Below the pieces are notes generated by a model, which made no database searches, was not told where the DNA came from, and saw nothing but the letters and a program-made list of their open reading frames with translations. Of a DNA stretch of 64,000 nucleotides, positions 1 through 9,435 are shown in pieces (the stretch's first letter is position 1; every line of letters begins with the position of its first letter). Source of the stretch: Pelodictyon luteolum (lineage in GTDB: Bacteria; Bacteroidota; Chlorobiia; Chlorobiales; Chlorobiaceae); contig DYNE01000003.1 in assembly GCA_020721225.1 (NCBI GenBank), positions 1 through 64,000 of the forward strand, in the 5' to 3' direction. The position numbers and the translations under genes are program-made.

Positions 1-653
1 CACCAACTTATTGTAATAGAAATACTTGTATTTGTGAACTGTAGAAGATCAGTTTGAAGGTATGCATTGACAGCCGCCGGCATTCCCCCGATAAAAAAAT
101 AGCGTTTCAGCTCCTCGCGCAGAAGGTCATGCACGGCAGGCGATATTTCAGCCGGATTGCCCATGACAGCAGCTGCCGCAGGGGCGTTGCCGATTGCTTC
201 CAGATATTCAGCGAAACAGAGCGGATAGAGATTGAGAAACTGAACCCTGCCGACCGGAAAGGAACTTTCGTCAAGAGCGAATTCAAGCAGGGATCCGGCG
301 GCCGCGACATGCAGTTCCGGCATTTCTTCATAAAAATAACGCAGTGCGGTTATCGCTCGGGGACATGCCTGTATCTCATCAAAAAAGAGCAGGGTTTTAC
401 CCGGCGTGATCTTTTGCTGCAGGATGACTTCAAGATCCGAGCAGATGCGCCTTGCCGTAAGATCGCCATCGAAGAGTTTGCGCAAGGGCTGATTCCGTTC
501 AAAATCAACAAGGGCAAGAGATGCAAATCGTTTGCTTCCAAACTCTTTGAGCGACCATGTTTTGCCGACCTGACGGGCGCCCCGCAGGATGAGCGGCTTG
601 CGGCGTGTTCCTTCCTGCCAGCGCCGAAGATCGTTATCAATGAATCGAAGCAT
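1..653 (-). CDS. AAA-type ATPase, DUF4143 family (C-terminus beyond window edge)
   Basis: The frame is open from ATG at 653 to position 1, so about 217 N-terminal residues are visible and the C-terminus lies outside the window. The start reads MLRFIDNDLRRWQEG and is followed by a Walker A motif GARQVGKT near residue 25. A Walker B motif LLFFDEIQACP sits near residue 95, and AAAGSLLEFAL and YFFIGGMPAAV follow. This order is typical of the AAA_14/DUF4143 ATPases, a common but mostly uncharacterised bacterial family often found on accessory DNA. A stop codon (687-689) lies shortly upstream of the chosen start. The function is unknown; the family call rests on the motifs. Confidence 0.85.
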   Translation of the reverse strand, partial: MLRFIDNDLRRWQEGTRRKPLILRGARQVGKTWSLKEFGSKRFASLALVDFERNQPLRKLFDGDLTARRICSDLEVILQQKITPGKTLLFFDEIQACPRAITALRYFYEEMPELHVAAAGSLLEFALDESSFPVGRVQFLNLYPLCFAEYLEAIGNAPAAAAVMGNPAEISPAVHDLLREELKRYFFIGGMPAAVNAYLQTDLLQFTNTSISITISW

Positions 654-880
654 GTGTGCCGATGGGTGGGGTGCGTCACTGATTATTTAAATAAACAATG
701 CAATATATGTTTCTTTGATATAAAAGTACAAGGCATTTCGATATTATCGCTTTGGGAGAGGAAGTTGATGGCGTTTGGATGCGTGTGGAGAACGTGCCAT
801 GGCACTGGAGGACGTGGATCAGTAAAGCGTAGCGATCAGCAACATTTTGAAGCAAGAACGGGTTATGGGAAGTGATGAAT

Positions 881-1053
881 GGGAACCTCTAAAAAGTTAT
901 TACGCACTCAAATTGCTGCGTTGTCCCGACGAGTCGGGATCGAAATCCTCATCCCGAAAGCTTTCGGGACTCCGGTTTTGTAGTTTATCCCGATCTATCG
1001 GGGCTCCGTCCGCCTTGCACTTTGATCGATCATCACACTTTTTAGAGGTTCCC
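881..1053. mobile_element. MITE-like element, copy 1
   Basis: This 173-bp element is bounded by a perfect 16-bp terminal inverted repeat (gggaacctctaaaaag at 881-896 and its complement at 1038-1053). It is flanked on both sides by the 4-bp direct repeat GAAT (877-880 and 1054-1057), which looks like a target-site duplication. Inside are three palindromes: around 924-939, a perfect 18-bp one at 952-969, and around 988-1003. No protein is encoded. Related copies lie at 3816, about 20411 and 59307. It is most simply a non-autonomous element mobilised by a transposase elsewhere in the genome. Confidence 0.85.
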
Positions 1054-1139
1054 GAATGTGTGCATTCCGGAAGAAACAGTGTTTTCAGTTAAAGGTTTAA
1101 TTTGCATTTCAAACGAGGTACTTACAATGGAGAAGGGAG

Positions 1140-1625
1140 ATGGTCAAGCAAGCAAAGAACACGATTTGCCTTTGGTACGAGAGAGATGCCGAGGAGGCGG
1201 CTCACTTTTACGCGAGGATATTCCCCGATTCATTCGTCGGTGCGGTGCACCTCGCACCGGGAGACTTTCCGTCAGGGAAGAAAGGGGAGGTGCTTACCGT
1301 CGAGTTTACCGTGATGGGCATCCCGTGCCTCGGGCTCAACGGCGGACCTGCGTTCAGGCATAGCGAAGCGTTCTCGTTTCAGGTCGCAACCATTGACCAG
1401 CCCGAAACGGATCGCTACTGGAACGCTATAGTTGGCAACGGCGGGCAGGAGAGCGAGTGCGGCTGGTGCAAGGACAAGTGGGGATTGTCCTGGCAGATAA
1501 CGCCGATCGCCCTGACGGAAGCCGTCACCGACCCCGATCCCGCTGCCGCCAGGCGCGCGTTCGATGCGATGATGCAGATGAAAAAGATCGACATCGCCGC
1601 AATCGAAGCGGCACGCCGCGGTTAA
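1140..1625 (+). CDS. VOC-fold protein, PhnB / 3-demethylubiquinone-9 methyltransferase-like
   Basis: This 161-residue protein begins MVKQAKNTICLWYERDAEEA and contains AHFYARIFPDS and LGLNGGPAF. It ends with the CGWCKDKWGLSWQITP region typical of the PhnB-like (3-dmu-9_3-mt) branch of the vicinal-oxygen-chelate superfamily. Members are small one-domain proteins of unknown substrate; the methyltransferase name is historical and should not be taken as an activity. The AGGGAG directly before the ATG is closer than a normal ribosome-binding site. A MITE copy lies just upstream. A second, unrelated VOC gene lies 1.8 kb downstream, across the AbiE module. Confidence 0.85.
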   Translation: MVKQAKNTICLWYERDAEEAAHFYARIFPDSFVGAVHLAPGDFPSGKKGEVLTVEFTVMGIPCLGLNGGPAFRHSEAFSFQVATIDQPETDRYWNAIVGNGGQESECGWCKDKWGLSWQITPIALTEAVTDPDPAAARRAFDAMMQMKKIDIAAIEAARRG

Positions 1626-1730
1626 TCAGGGAGCGTTCGTTCACAGCCATGTAAACGTACGGGAGGATTATATGCCAATCCATGTTGTTGCATGAGACGA
1701 ATGAATGTTTTTCGGTCAACCCTTTCGCCT

Positions 1731-1814
1731 CCTGCCGACATGTTGTGTGGCTGGTTTTCATGAACTGATAGCCATGCCTCCCGGTTGAAGAAGTAGTGAT
1801 GAGATTCGACAAAA
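1731..1814. repeat. 84-bp direct repeat, left copy, flanking AbiE module
   Basis: This segment matches 3253-3336 in the same orientation at 80 of 84 positions with no gaps. The two copies bracket the toxin-antitoxin genes at 1862-3173. Similarity drops sharply beyond both ends. The minus strand is open through both copies, but at least two of the four differences change amino acids, so coding conservation is not supported. Confidence 0.9.
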
Positions 1815-1861
1815 GATGGCGAATTCTTTATACGTACTGATATCAATAAGCAAGGAACAGT

Positions 1862-2776
1862 TTACTCAAAAATAATCTGCACAAGTTCACGAATTGCCTG
1901 CATGGCTGTCGGGAAGTTGGGGAATCCACCTTCTGCAGCATAGCAAACACCACTGACGAACGTGTCGTATTCGGTTTGATATTCAGAATCTGTTTCCAGA
2001 CGTTCCAGCATTTGCCCGATTTTTTCTCCGATCGACAAACCGGAAAGAGATGGTGCCCGCCGGTCGTCCACCTCCATTGTTGTTGTGACCGGTTTGGCAA
2101 AGTGCTTATCGGCCAATGCTTGATTTTTCAGTAAAGCCAGGTCGTGAAGATGCCGAACCAGAGCCGGATCATCTTTTTCATCTCCCCTTGTTCTGACCGG
2201 AATGCGCCACGCAAGAGCGCTTATTTTGTCAGCTGCACTTTCAATGGGGCTGATGCACCCTATCCGTTCAACTTCAGGTGGGCGATTATATGCTGTGCTC
2301 ACAAATGAGGAAACGGGCAGATAAAGGTGTGGGTATTGCGGCGATCTGACGGAGATTTCTATCTGGACATGCGGTCGTAATGCAGCAGCAGGAGGGAAAT
2401 AAGTTGGGTAATTGAAAGCAAAAGCAAGATGCCGATTGTCGTCTCTTGCCTCTACTTGATGGGCCTCTATTTCAAATCCGGCTTTGAGCAGATGGGCAAG
2501 TACGGTTTTTTTGAATCTGGAAAGGGGTTTTCTGCTTTGTTGTTCCGGCGGGGCGATCACCCTGAAATCAATGTCCTCTGAAAAACGTTGTATGAGCTTA
2601 TGGGCTTTCGAGAGCGTCGTGCCACCGGTGAAAATGAACTCGAATCCTTCATGTCTTAAGGAGGTCAGAGCGGCTATCACTTGTGTTACGAACCAATCCT
2701 TTTCGATAAAGGATGGATCGATTCCCATAAGAAGCGCAACCTCTTCAAACTCTTTTTGCTTAGGCCACTCGCTCAT
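1862..2776 (-). CDS. AbiEii/AbiGii-type nucleotidyltransferase toxin
   Basis: This 304-residue protein carries FTGGTTLSK followed by the acidic SEDIDF near residues 50-73. This is the nucleotidyltransferase (DUF1814/AbiEii) signature GG(T/S)xLS...DxDF. FIEKDWFVTQVI near the N-terminus also fits the family. Family members act as toxins of type IV toxin-antitoxin systems and in phage abortive infection. The start lies 17 bp inside the end of the upstream AbiEi-like gene, so translation is probably coupled. The pair lies between 84-bp direct repeats, which suggests acquired DNA. Activity in this organism is inferred. Confidence 0.9.
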   Translation of the reverse strand: MSEWPKQKEFEEVALLMGIDPSFIEKDWFVTQVIAALTSLRHEGFEFIFTGGTTLSKAHKLIQRFSEDIDFRVIAPPEQQSRKPLSRFKKTVLAHLLKAGFEIEAHQVEARDDNRHLAFAFNYPTYFPPAAALRPHVQIEISVRSPQYPHLYLPVSSFVSTAYNRPPEVERIGCISPIESAADKISALAWRIPVRTRGDEKDDPALVRHLHDLALLKNQALADKHFAKPVTTTMEVDDRRAPSLSGLSIGEKIGQMLERLETDSEYQTEYDTFVSGVCYAAEGGFPNFPTAMQAIRELVQIIFE

Positions 2777-3173
2777 AGCTGATGTAGGCTCCTCGATACC
2801 CGAGTTTTCTGTTCACGCGGCTCTTGACCCCGATTAACCGGCCGGTAGGAACCTGCGTTGTCTTTCCCGCATTGTAGGCTTGTTCAAGACGGGATGGTGC
2901 GGTTTCGACACCCAAGCGTTGAAGCGCCTCTTTAGCCAGAGTTGGTAATGGGGCCACTGGTACAGGCTGACCGTTTATCGGGGATATTTTTGCTTTGGCA
3001 TAGACGCCATAGCCCAGGCGGATCAATCGTCCTTTTTTCGTCAGGTTCCTGAGCGCTCGTCCTACCTGATCGTAGTCGCTTATATCGATAAAGTCATCAC
3101 GAACAAAAACAGGAGATTTCTTCCTCGCTATTCTTGCTGTAATCCTGTATTCGATGCTTCCGTATCTACTCAT
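2760..3173 (-). CDS. AbiEi-type antitoxin / transcriptional regulator
   Basis: This 137-residue protein begins MSRYGSIEYRITARIARKK. Its N-terminal winged-helix-like segment includes VFVRDDFIDISDYDQVGRAL and LTKKGRLIRLGYGVYAK, resembling the DNA-binding half of AbiEi antitoxins and the DUF6088 family. AbiEi proteins repress their own operon and counter the AbiEii toxin. The frame stays open far upstream, through the right direct repeat, but the ATG at 3173 gives the family-like N-terminus. It overlaps the toxin gene by 17 bp. No large C-terminal domain is present, so it is a short form. Confidence 0.8.
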   Translation of the reverse strand: MSRYGSIEYRITARIARKKSPVFVRDDFIDISDYDQVGRALRNLTKKGRLIRLGYGVYAKAKISPINGQPVPVAPLPTLAKEALQRLGVETAPSRLEQAYNAGKTTQVPTGRLIGVKSRVNRKLGYRGAYISYERVA

Positions 3174-3186
3174 TTTATAATTGTAT

Positions 3187-3207
3187 CTTGTATGTACATA
3201 AATACGA
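3187..3207. promoter_or_regulatory. candidate operator of the AbiE-like module
   Basis: A perfect 10-bp palindrome TATGTACATA lies at 3191-3200, about 20 bp upstream of the antitoxin start at 3173. AbiEi-type antitoxins bind inverted repeats in their own promoter, so the position is suggestive. No footprint or conserved copy is known from this sequence. Confidence 0.3.
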
Positions 3208-3252
3208 CACTTTATATGCTTCTGCAAGTGCAGCGTTAAACGACTTTCTCCA

Positions 3253-3336
3253 CCTGCCGACTTGGTGTGTGGCTGGTTTTCATGAACTGATAGCCACGCC
3301 TCCCGGTTGAAGAAGTAGTGATGATATTCGACAAAA
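3253..3336. repeat. 84-bp direct repeat, right copy, flanking AbiE module
   Basis: This is the partner of 1731-1814, matching at 80 of 84 positions without gaps. It lies between the divergently read AbiEi-like gene and the second VOC gene. See the left copy. Confidence 0.9.
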
Positions 3337-3401
3337 AACCGGTTCCTGGTGACAGGTATAGTACCCATCCAGTGTTCCGCACTCATAAAAGGAGAACTAT
3401 C

Positions 3402-3815
3402 ATGAAAAGCAACCCCGTTGTCTGGTTTGAAATTTACGTAGAGAACATGGAGCGCGCCAGGGCGTTCTACGAAGCCACACTTGACGTTACGCTGGAAATG
3501 ATGCAGCCGCCCACCGATGAAATAAGCAAGGAGGCGAATATGGAAATGTGGAGCTTTCCTGGGCCAAAGGATAACGAAACAGCCATGATAACCCCCGGTG
3601 CAAGCGGCATGCTGGTAAAAATGGAGGGCTTCAGGCCCGGCGCAGGCGGCACTCTGGTTTATTTTGGCTGTGAAGAGTGCGGTGCGACTGCCGCGCGTGC
3701 AGTCAAAAACGGAGGGCGAACAGTCAGCGAAAAAATGTCTATCGGGGAGTATGGGTTTATTGCGCTGGTTCACGATACGGAAGGGAATATGATTGGTTTG
3801 CATTCGATGCAATAA
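3402..3815 (+). CDS. VOC-fold protein (glyoxalase/bleomycin-resistance-like)
   Basis: This 137-residue protein begins MKSNPVVWFEIYVENMERAR and continues AFYEATLDV. It ends with HDTEGNMIGLHS, the usual VOC-family pattern. The ATG at 3402 is preceded by AAAGGAG at a good distance, which decides the start over a longer open frame. The substrate is unknown. The TAA stop (3813-3815) lies inside the 4-bp target duplication ATAA of the MITE that begins at 3816, so the element inserted at the very end of the gene without altering the protein. Confidence 0.88.
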   Translation: MKSNPVVWFEIYVENMERARAFYEATLDVTLEMMQPPTDEISKEANMEMWSFPGPKDNETAMITPGASGMLVKMEGFRPGAGGTLVYFGCEECGATAARAVKNGGRTVSEKMSIGEYGFIALVHDTEGNMIGLHSMQ

Positions 3816-3941
3816 GGGTACCTCGAAAAAGTTGTTACGCGCACAGATTGCTCGGGACTTCGGTTTCGTAGTTTATCCCGATTTATCGGGACTCCGTCCG
3901 CCTTGTACTCAGGGCGCTCACGACACTTTTTTGAGGTACCC
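3816..3941. mobile_element. MITE-like element, copy 2 (shorter form)
   Basis: This 126-bp element has 16-bp terminal inverted repeats (gggtacctcgaaaaag at 3816-3831 against 3926-3941, one mismatch). It is flanked by ATAA on both sides (3812-3815 and 3942-3945). It shares the core around cggtttcgtagtttatcccg with copy 1 but lacks the two left-hand palindromes, as if by an internal deletion between the sequences attgct and cgggact. Confidence 0.85.
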
Positions 3942-4091
3942 ATAACAGTTGCGACAATGCCTGTTGCGGCTCATTCGTCCTGATTCGGCTTTATGTCTGC
4001 AATGGTTTTGGTAAAAGCAGCGTCAGGAACAGGACTGCCTGCAATCAGACCAACTGTTCCGGAAAATTATAAATGACAAGGATCGTGCATC

Positions 4092-4412
4092 ATGGCTGTT
4101 CAAAAAGTATCTCCCTATGTCGCGCATGTTTTTGTCTGTACCAATGATCGGGGCGGAGCAAGAAAATCATGTGCGGACGATAACAGCGAGCTCGTCAAAG
4201 CAGCATTGAAGAGGGTTGTTGACGAGAAAGGGTGGAAAGGAAACGTGAGGGTTTCAACGTCCGGCTGCATGGGACTTTGCGCCACGGGACCCAATGTGAT
4301 GATCTACCCGCAGAAAGTATTGTTTTCGGGGGTATCGCCGGATGATGTTGATGGCATTGTGTCGGCTATCGAGCGGTTCGTCGCCGATGGGTGCCGACGG
4401 ATGTCGGGATAG
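4092..4412 (+). CDS. thioredoxin-like [2Fe-2S] ferredoxin
   Basis: This 106-residue protein has cysteines at 16, 27, 59 and 63 in the pattern CTNDRG...C...GCMGLC, followed by GPNVMIYP. That is the signature of the thioredoxin-fold 2Fe-2S ferredoxins, also seen in NuoE and HoxE-like subunits. It probably serves as a small soluble electron carrier, but its partner is not evident here. The gene stands alone: a 150-bp spacer separates it from the MITE upstream, and the convergent acs gene lies downstream. Confidence 0.9.
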   Translation: MAVQKVSPYVAHVFVCTNDRGGARKSCADDNSELVKAALKRVVDEKGWKGNVRVSTSGCMGLCATGPNVMIYPQKVLFSGVSPDDVDGIVSAIERFVADGCRRMSG

Positions 4413-4492
4413 CTGGATAGCTTCATCTCAATCCTCTGTGGAAATCTGCTATTCAATCAGCGGGAACCGCGCTCTTCTTCTCGAAAAAACAG

Positions 4493-4529
4493 CGCCTGAA
4501 TTGGGTAGCTACGCTGCTCAATTCAGGCG
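4493..4529 (+). terminator. hairpin downstream of the 2Fe-2S ferredoxin gene
   Basis: Perfect 11-bp arms cgcctgaattg (4493-4503) and its complement (4519-4529) enclose a 15-nt loop. No T run follows, so intrinsic termination is uncertain. Confidence 0.4.
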
Positions 4530-4635
4530 TAATCGGTGAAAATCCGTGCCAATCCGTGGGCAAACATCTTCGTCTTCATCTCTTTCCGGGCTGGATGGCG
4601 AGATAGCTGGATGGCAGGTTACGGTGAAAAACAAG

Positions 4636-4662
4636 GAAGCGCAGCTTTTCGGGCTGCGCTTC
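4636..4662 (-). terminator. intrinsic terminator of acs
   Basis: Perfect 10-bp arms gaagcgcagc (4636-4645) and its complement (4653-4662) are followed on the minus strand by CTTGTTTTT. The hairpin lies 35 bp past the acs stop codon. Confidence 0.8.
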
Positions 4663-4696
4663 TTGTGTTTGATTACCGGGCGTTCCAGGTGAATGC

Positions 4697-6670
<1,974 letters not shown>

Positions 6671-6865
6671 TGATCCGTTTTTTATGGGTTAACTGAAAAA
6701 GAATACCTACATCACAGGTATGTGAACATCAAGATAAAATGTGGCTTGCGGTGATTATTTTTCCTGTCAGTGTGCGAAAGACATAATCCCAATTTTACAT
6801 AAAATATTATTAGTATTCAATAATTGTTATCCCTGACTTATGACATTCCTGTAGTTTCTTTTCGT

Positions 6866-9283
6866 TTATTTTACAGCGAAGTTTACGAGCTTGTCAGGAA
6901 CGACGATTTCTCGCATAATGGTCTTGCCTTCAAGGAACTTCATGACCGATTCGACGTTCCGGGCGGTCTCGATCAATGAGTTTTGCGGAGTGCCGGCAGG
7001 GGTGCTGAATGTCCCCCTGAGTTTGCCGTTGACCTGAACGGCAATCTGCACGACGCTGTCGGTGGCAAGCCCGGCGACATAGTCCGGGAACGGTTCGTCG
7101 GTTACCGAACCGGTATGGCCTGTCGCCTGCCAGAGCTCTTCGGTTATATGCGGGGCATATGGCGCGAGCAGCAGGATCATGCTTTCTACGGCGGTTCTGT
7201 TTCGGCATCCGTTGCGCTGCAGTTCGTTGACCAGTACCATCATCTCCGCGATTGCGGTGTTGAATTTGAGCGCCTCGGTATCTTCCGTGACCTTTCTGAT
7301 GGTTTTGTGCAGACGTCTCAGCAGTTCTTCAGGCATGGTTTCATCCGTGAGTTCCGCTTTGTTTCCTTCCTGTTCGGGATAGACCAGTCGCCAGACTTTG
7401 CCGAGAAAACGGCTGATTCCTTCAATGCCATTGGTGTTCCATGGTTTAACCTGTTCGAGAGGTCCGAGAAACATCTCATAGAGGCGCACGGCATCGGCAC
7501 CGTAGGTTTTCAGAACGTGGTCGGCCGGAATGACGTTGCCTCTCGATTTCGACATTTTTTCGTTGTCTTCGCCGAGAATCATGCCCTGATTGAACAGTTT
7601 CCGGAATGGTTCCACGGTAGAGACTACGTTGAGGTCGAACAGCACTTTGTGCCAGAATCTCGCATAGAGCAGATGGAGCACGGCATGTTCGGCTCCTCCG
7701 ATATAGAGATCGACGTTCATCCAGTACTTTTCCCTCTCAGGATCTATCAGCCGCCCGCTGTTTTCGGGGTCGATAAAGCGGAGGTAGTACCAGCAGCTTC
7801 CCGCCCATTGCGGCATGGTATTGGTTTCTCTTCTGAACGAACCGAATTCGTCGCTGCCATAGAGCCAGTCGTGGATGGTTGCAAGCGGAGATTCGCCGGT
7901 TTCGGAAGGCTGATAGGCCTCGACATCCGGCAGGGTGAGCGGCAAGCTTGTTTCGGTGCGGAGCGTTCCGTCTTCGTAGTGTTTTATCGGAATGGGTTCT
8001 CCCCAGTACCGCTGACGGCTGAAAATCCAGTCGCGCAGTTTGTAGTTGATCGTGCGTTTTCCAACTCCTTTCTTTTCAAGCCATGAGGCCATTGTGTCGA
8101 ATGCCTTCCTGAAGGCCAGGCCGTCGATGGTGATTTCACTGTTCGAAGAGTTGACGGGAACGCTCTCTTTGCCTTCAAACACGGCATCATTGACATCATG
8201 AGGGCTTTTAATGACCTCGAGGATGGGCAGATTGAATTTTTTCGCGAATTCCCAGTCGCGACTGTCGTGGGCGGGTACCGACATGATGGCGCCGGTTCCG
8301 TAGCTGATAAGGACGAAGTCGGATATCCATACCGGGAGGGGATTTCCGGTTGCCGGATTGATTGCGTATGAGCCTGTGAATACGCCGGTTTTATCTTTCT
8401 GCAGTCCGGTACGTTCAAGCTCGGTTTTCAGTTTGGCCCGACTGATGTATGCCTTGACCTCTTTGAGATTATCGGCAGTCGCGAGCTTTTCGGCCAGAGG
8501 ATGCTCCGGGGAGACGACCAGATAGGTCGCCCCGAAAAGGGTGTCGGGACGTGTGGTATAGACGCGGAGGTTTTTACCGTGACAGCGCAGCTCAAAATCG
8601 ATTTCAACGCCTTCGGAGCGGCCTATCCAGTTGCGCTGCATCTGCTTGACGTTTTCCGGCCACTCGAGTTCGTCAAGATCGGCAAGCAGCCGTTCCGCAT
8701 AGGCGGTTATTTTCAATACCCACTGCCGCAACGGTTTGCGTACAACGGTGTAGCCGTCGGCGATTTTTTCATCGACCTCTTCGTTGGCGAGAACGGTTTT
8801 CAGCTCTTCGCACCAGTTTACATCCACATCGGACATGTAGGCAAGTCCCATCTCGTACAGGCGGAGAAATATCCACTGTGTCCATTTGAAGTAAACCGGA
8901 TCGGTTGTATTGACCTCTTTGGACCAGTCGTATGAAAAGCCCATTGCCTGCAGGGTTTCCCTGAAACTGCGGATGTTGTTTTCAGTCGTAATTTTCGGGT
9001 GCGTGCCGGTTTTAATGGCATACTGTTCGGCAGGAAGCCCGAAAGCGTCCCAGCCCATGGGGTGAAGCACGTTAAAGCCGCGGCTTCGTTTGAATCTTGC
9101 GATGATATCGGATGCGGTGTACCCTTCCAGATGGCCGACATGCAGGCCGGAACCGCTTGGATAGGGGAACATGTCAAGTACGTAGTATTTCGGCTTTTCT
9201 GTGGATTCACCGGTTCTGAATGTGCCGTTTTCCTGCCAGATCGCCTGCCATTTTTTTTCTATTGCTGAAAATTCGTAGCGCAT
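6866..9283 (-). CDS. leuS: leucyl-tRNA synthetase
   Basis: This 805-residue class I aminoacyl-tRNA synthetase charges tRNA-Leu in the cytosol. The HIGH-type motif is HVGH within PSGSGLHVGHLEGYTASD near residue 48. The KMSKS loop appears as EKMSKSRGNV in the second half. A CP1 editing domain is present between them (GTGAIMSVPAHDSRDWEFA), followed by the anticodon-binding and C-terminal domains. Length is normal for bacterial LeuS. The gene stands alone on the minus strand. No clear hairpin follows its stop. Confidence 0.97.
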   Translation of the reverse strand: MRYEFSAIEKKWQAIWQENGTFRTGESTEKPKYYVLDMFPYPSGSGLHVGHLEGYTASDIIARFKRSRGFNVLHPMGWDAFGLPAEQYAIKTGTHPKITTENNIRSFRETLQAMGFSYDWSKEVNTTDPVYFKWTQWIFLRLYEMGLAYMSDVDVNWCEELKTVLANEEVDEKIADGYTVVRKPLRQWVLKITAYAERLLADLDELEWPENVKQMQRNWIGRSEGVEIDFELRCHGKNLRVYTTRPDTLFGATYLVVSPEHPLAEKLATADNLKEVKAYISRAKLKTELERTGLQKDKTGVFTGSYAINPATGNPLPVWISDFVLISYGTGAIMSVPAHDSRDWEFAKKFNLPILEVIKSPHDVNDAVFEGKESVPVNSSNSEITIDGLAFRKAFDTMASWLEKKGVGKRTINYKLRDWIFSRQRYWGEPIPIKHYEDGTLRTETSLPLTLPDVEAYQPSETGESPLATIHDWLYGSDEFGSFRRETNTMPQWAGSCWYYLRFIDPENSGRLIDPEREKYWMNVDLYIGGAEHAVLHLLYARFWHKVLFDLNVVSTVEPFRKLFNQGMILGEDNEKMSKSRGNVIPADHVLKTYGADAVRLYEMFLGPLEQVKPWNTNGIEGISRFLGKVWRLVYPEQEGNKAELTDETMPEELLRRLHKTIRKVTEDTEALKFNTAIAEMMVLVNELQRNGCRNRTAVESMILLLAPYAPHITEELWQATGHTGSVTDEPFPDYVAGLATDSVVQIAVQVNGKLRGTFSTPAGTPQNSLIETARNVESVMKFLEGKTIMREIVVPDKLVNFAVK

Positions 9284-9380
9284 GAGTTTTTTTTCTCTTC
9301 AAATTCCTGTTTTCGCTTCAGTAAGCATAAAAAGTATGCTGAAAATATGAATAGCCATCCGCTGAAAAAATGGTTTTCAT

Positions 9381-9415
9381 AAAAAAAAAGCAGTGCAGGA
9401 GGCCCTGCACTGCTT
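9381..9415 (-). terminator. intrinsic terminator of pnp
   Basis: A perfect 12-bp stem (aagcagtgcagg at 9388-9399 paired with 9404-9415, 4-nt loop) is followed on the minus strand by an uninterrupted run of nine T. It lies 20 bp past the pnp stop. Confidence 0.92.
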
Positions 9416-9435
9416 CTGGTGCGAAAATCTTTTTT

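Noticed and set aside
54..875. Plus-strand open frame of 273 codons at the window start
   Set aside because: The opposite strand encodes a clear ATPase with Walker A and B motifs over the same region, so the plus-strand frame is a shadow.
1625..3402. Integron gene cassettes (VOC and toxin-antitoxin genes with repeat-like spacers)
   Set aside because: The 84-bp repeats lack paired RYYYAAC and GTTRRRY core sites in the right arrangement, and no integron integrase is present. The XerC-type recombinase at 26478 is housekeeping-like.
3174..3812. N-terminal extension of the AbiEi-like gene through the right direct repeat
   Set aside because: The added sequence has no family similarity, runs antisense to the VOC gene, and the ATG at 3173 gives the expected N-terminus.
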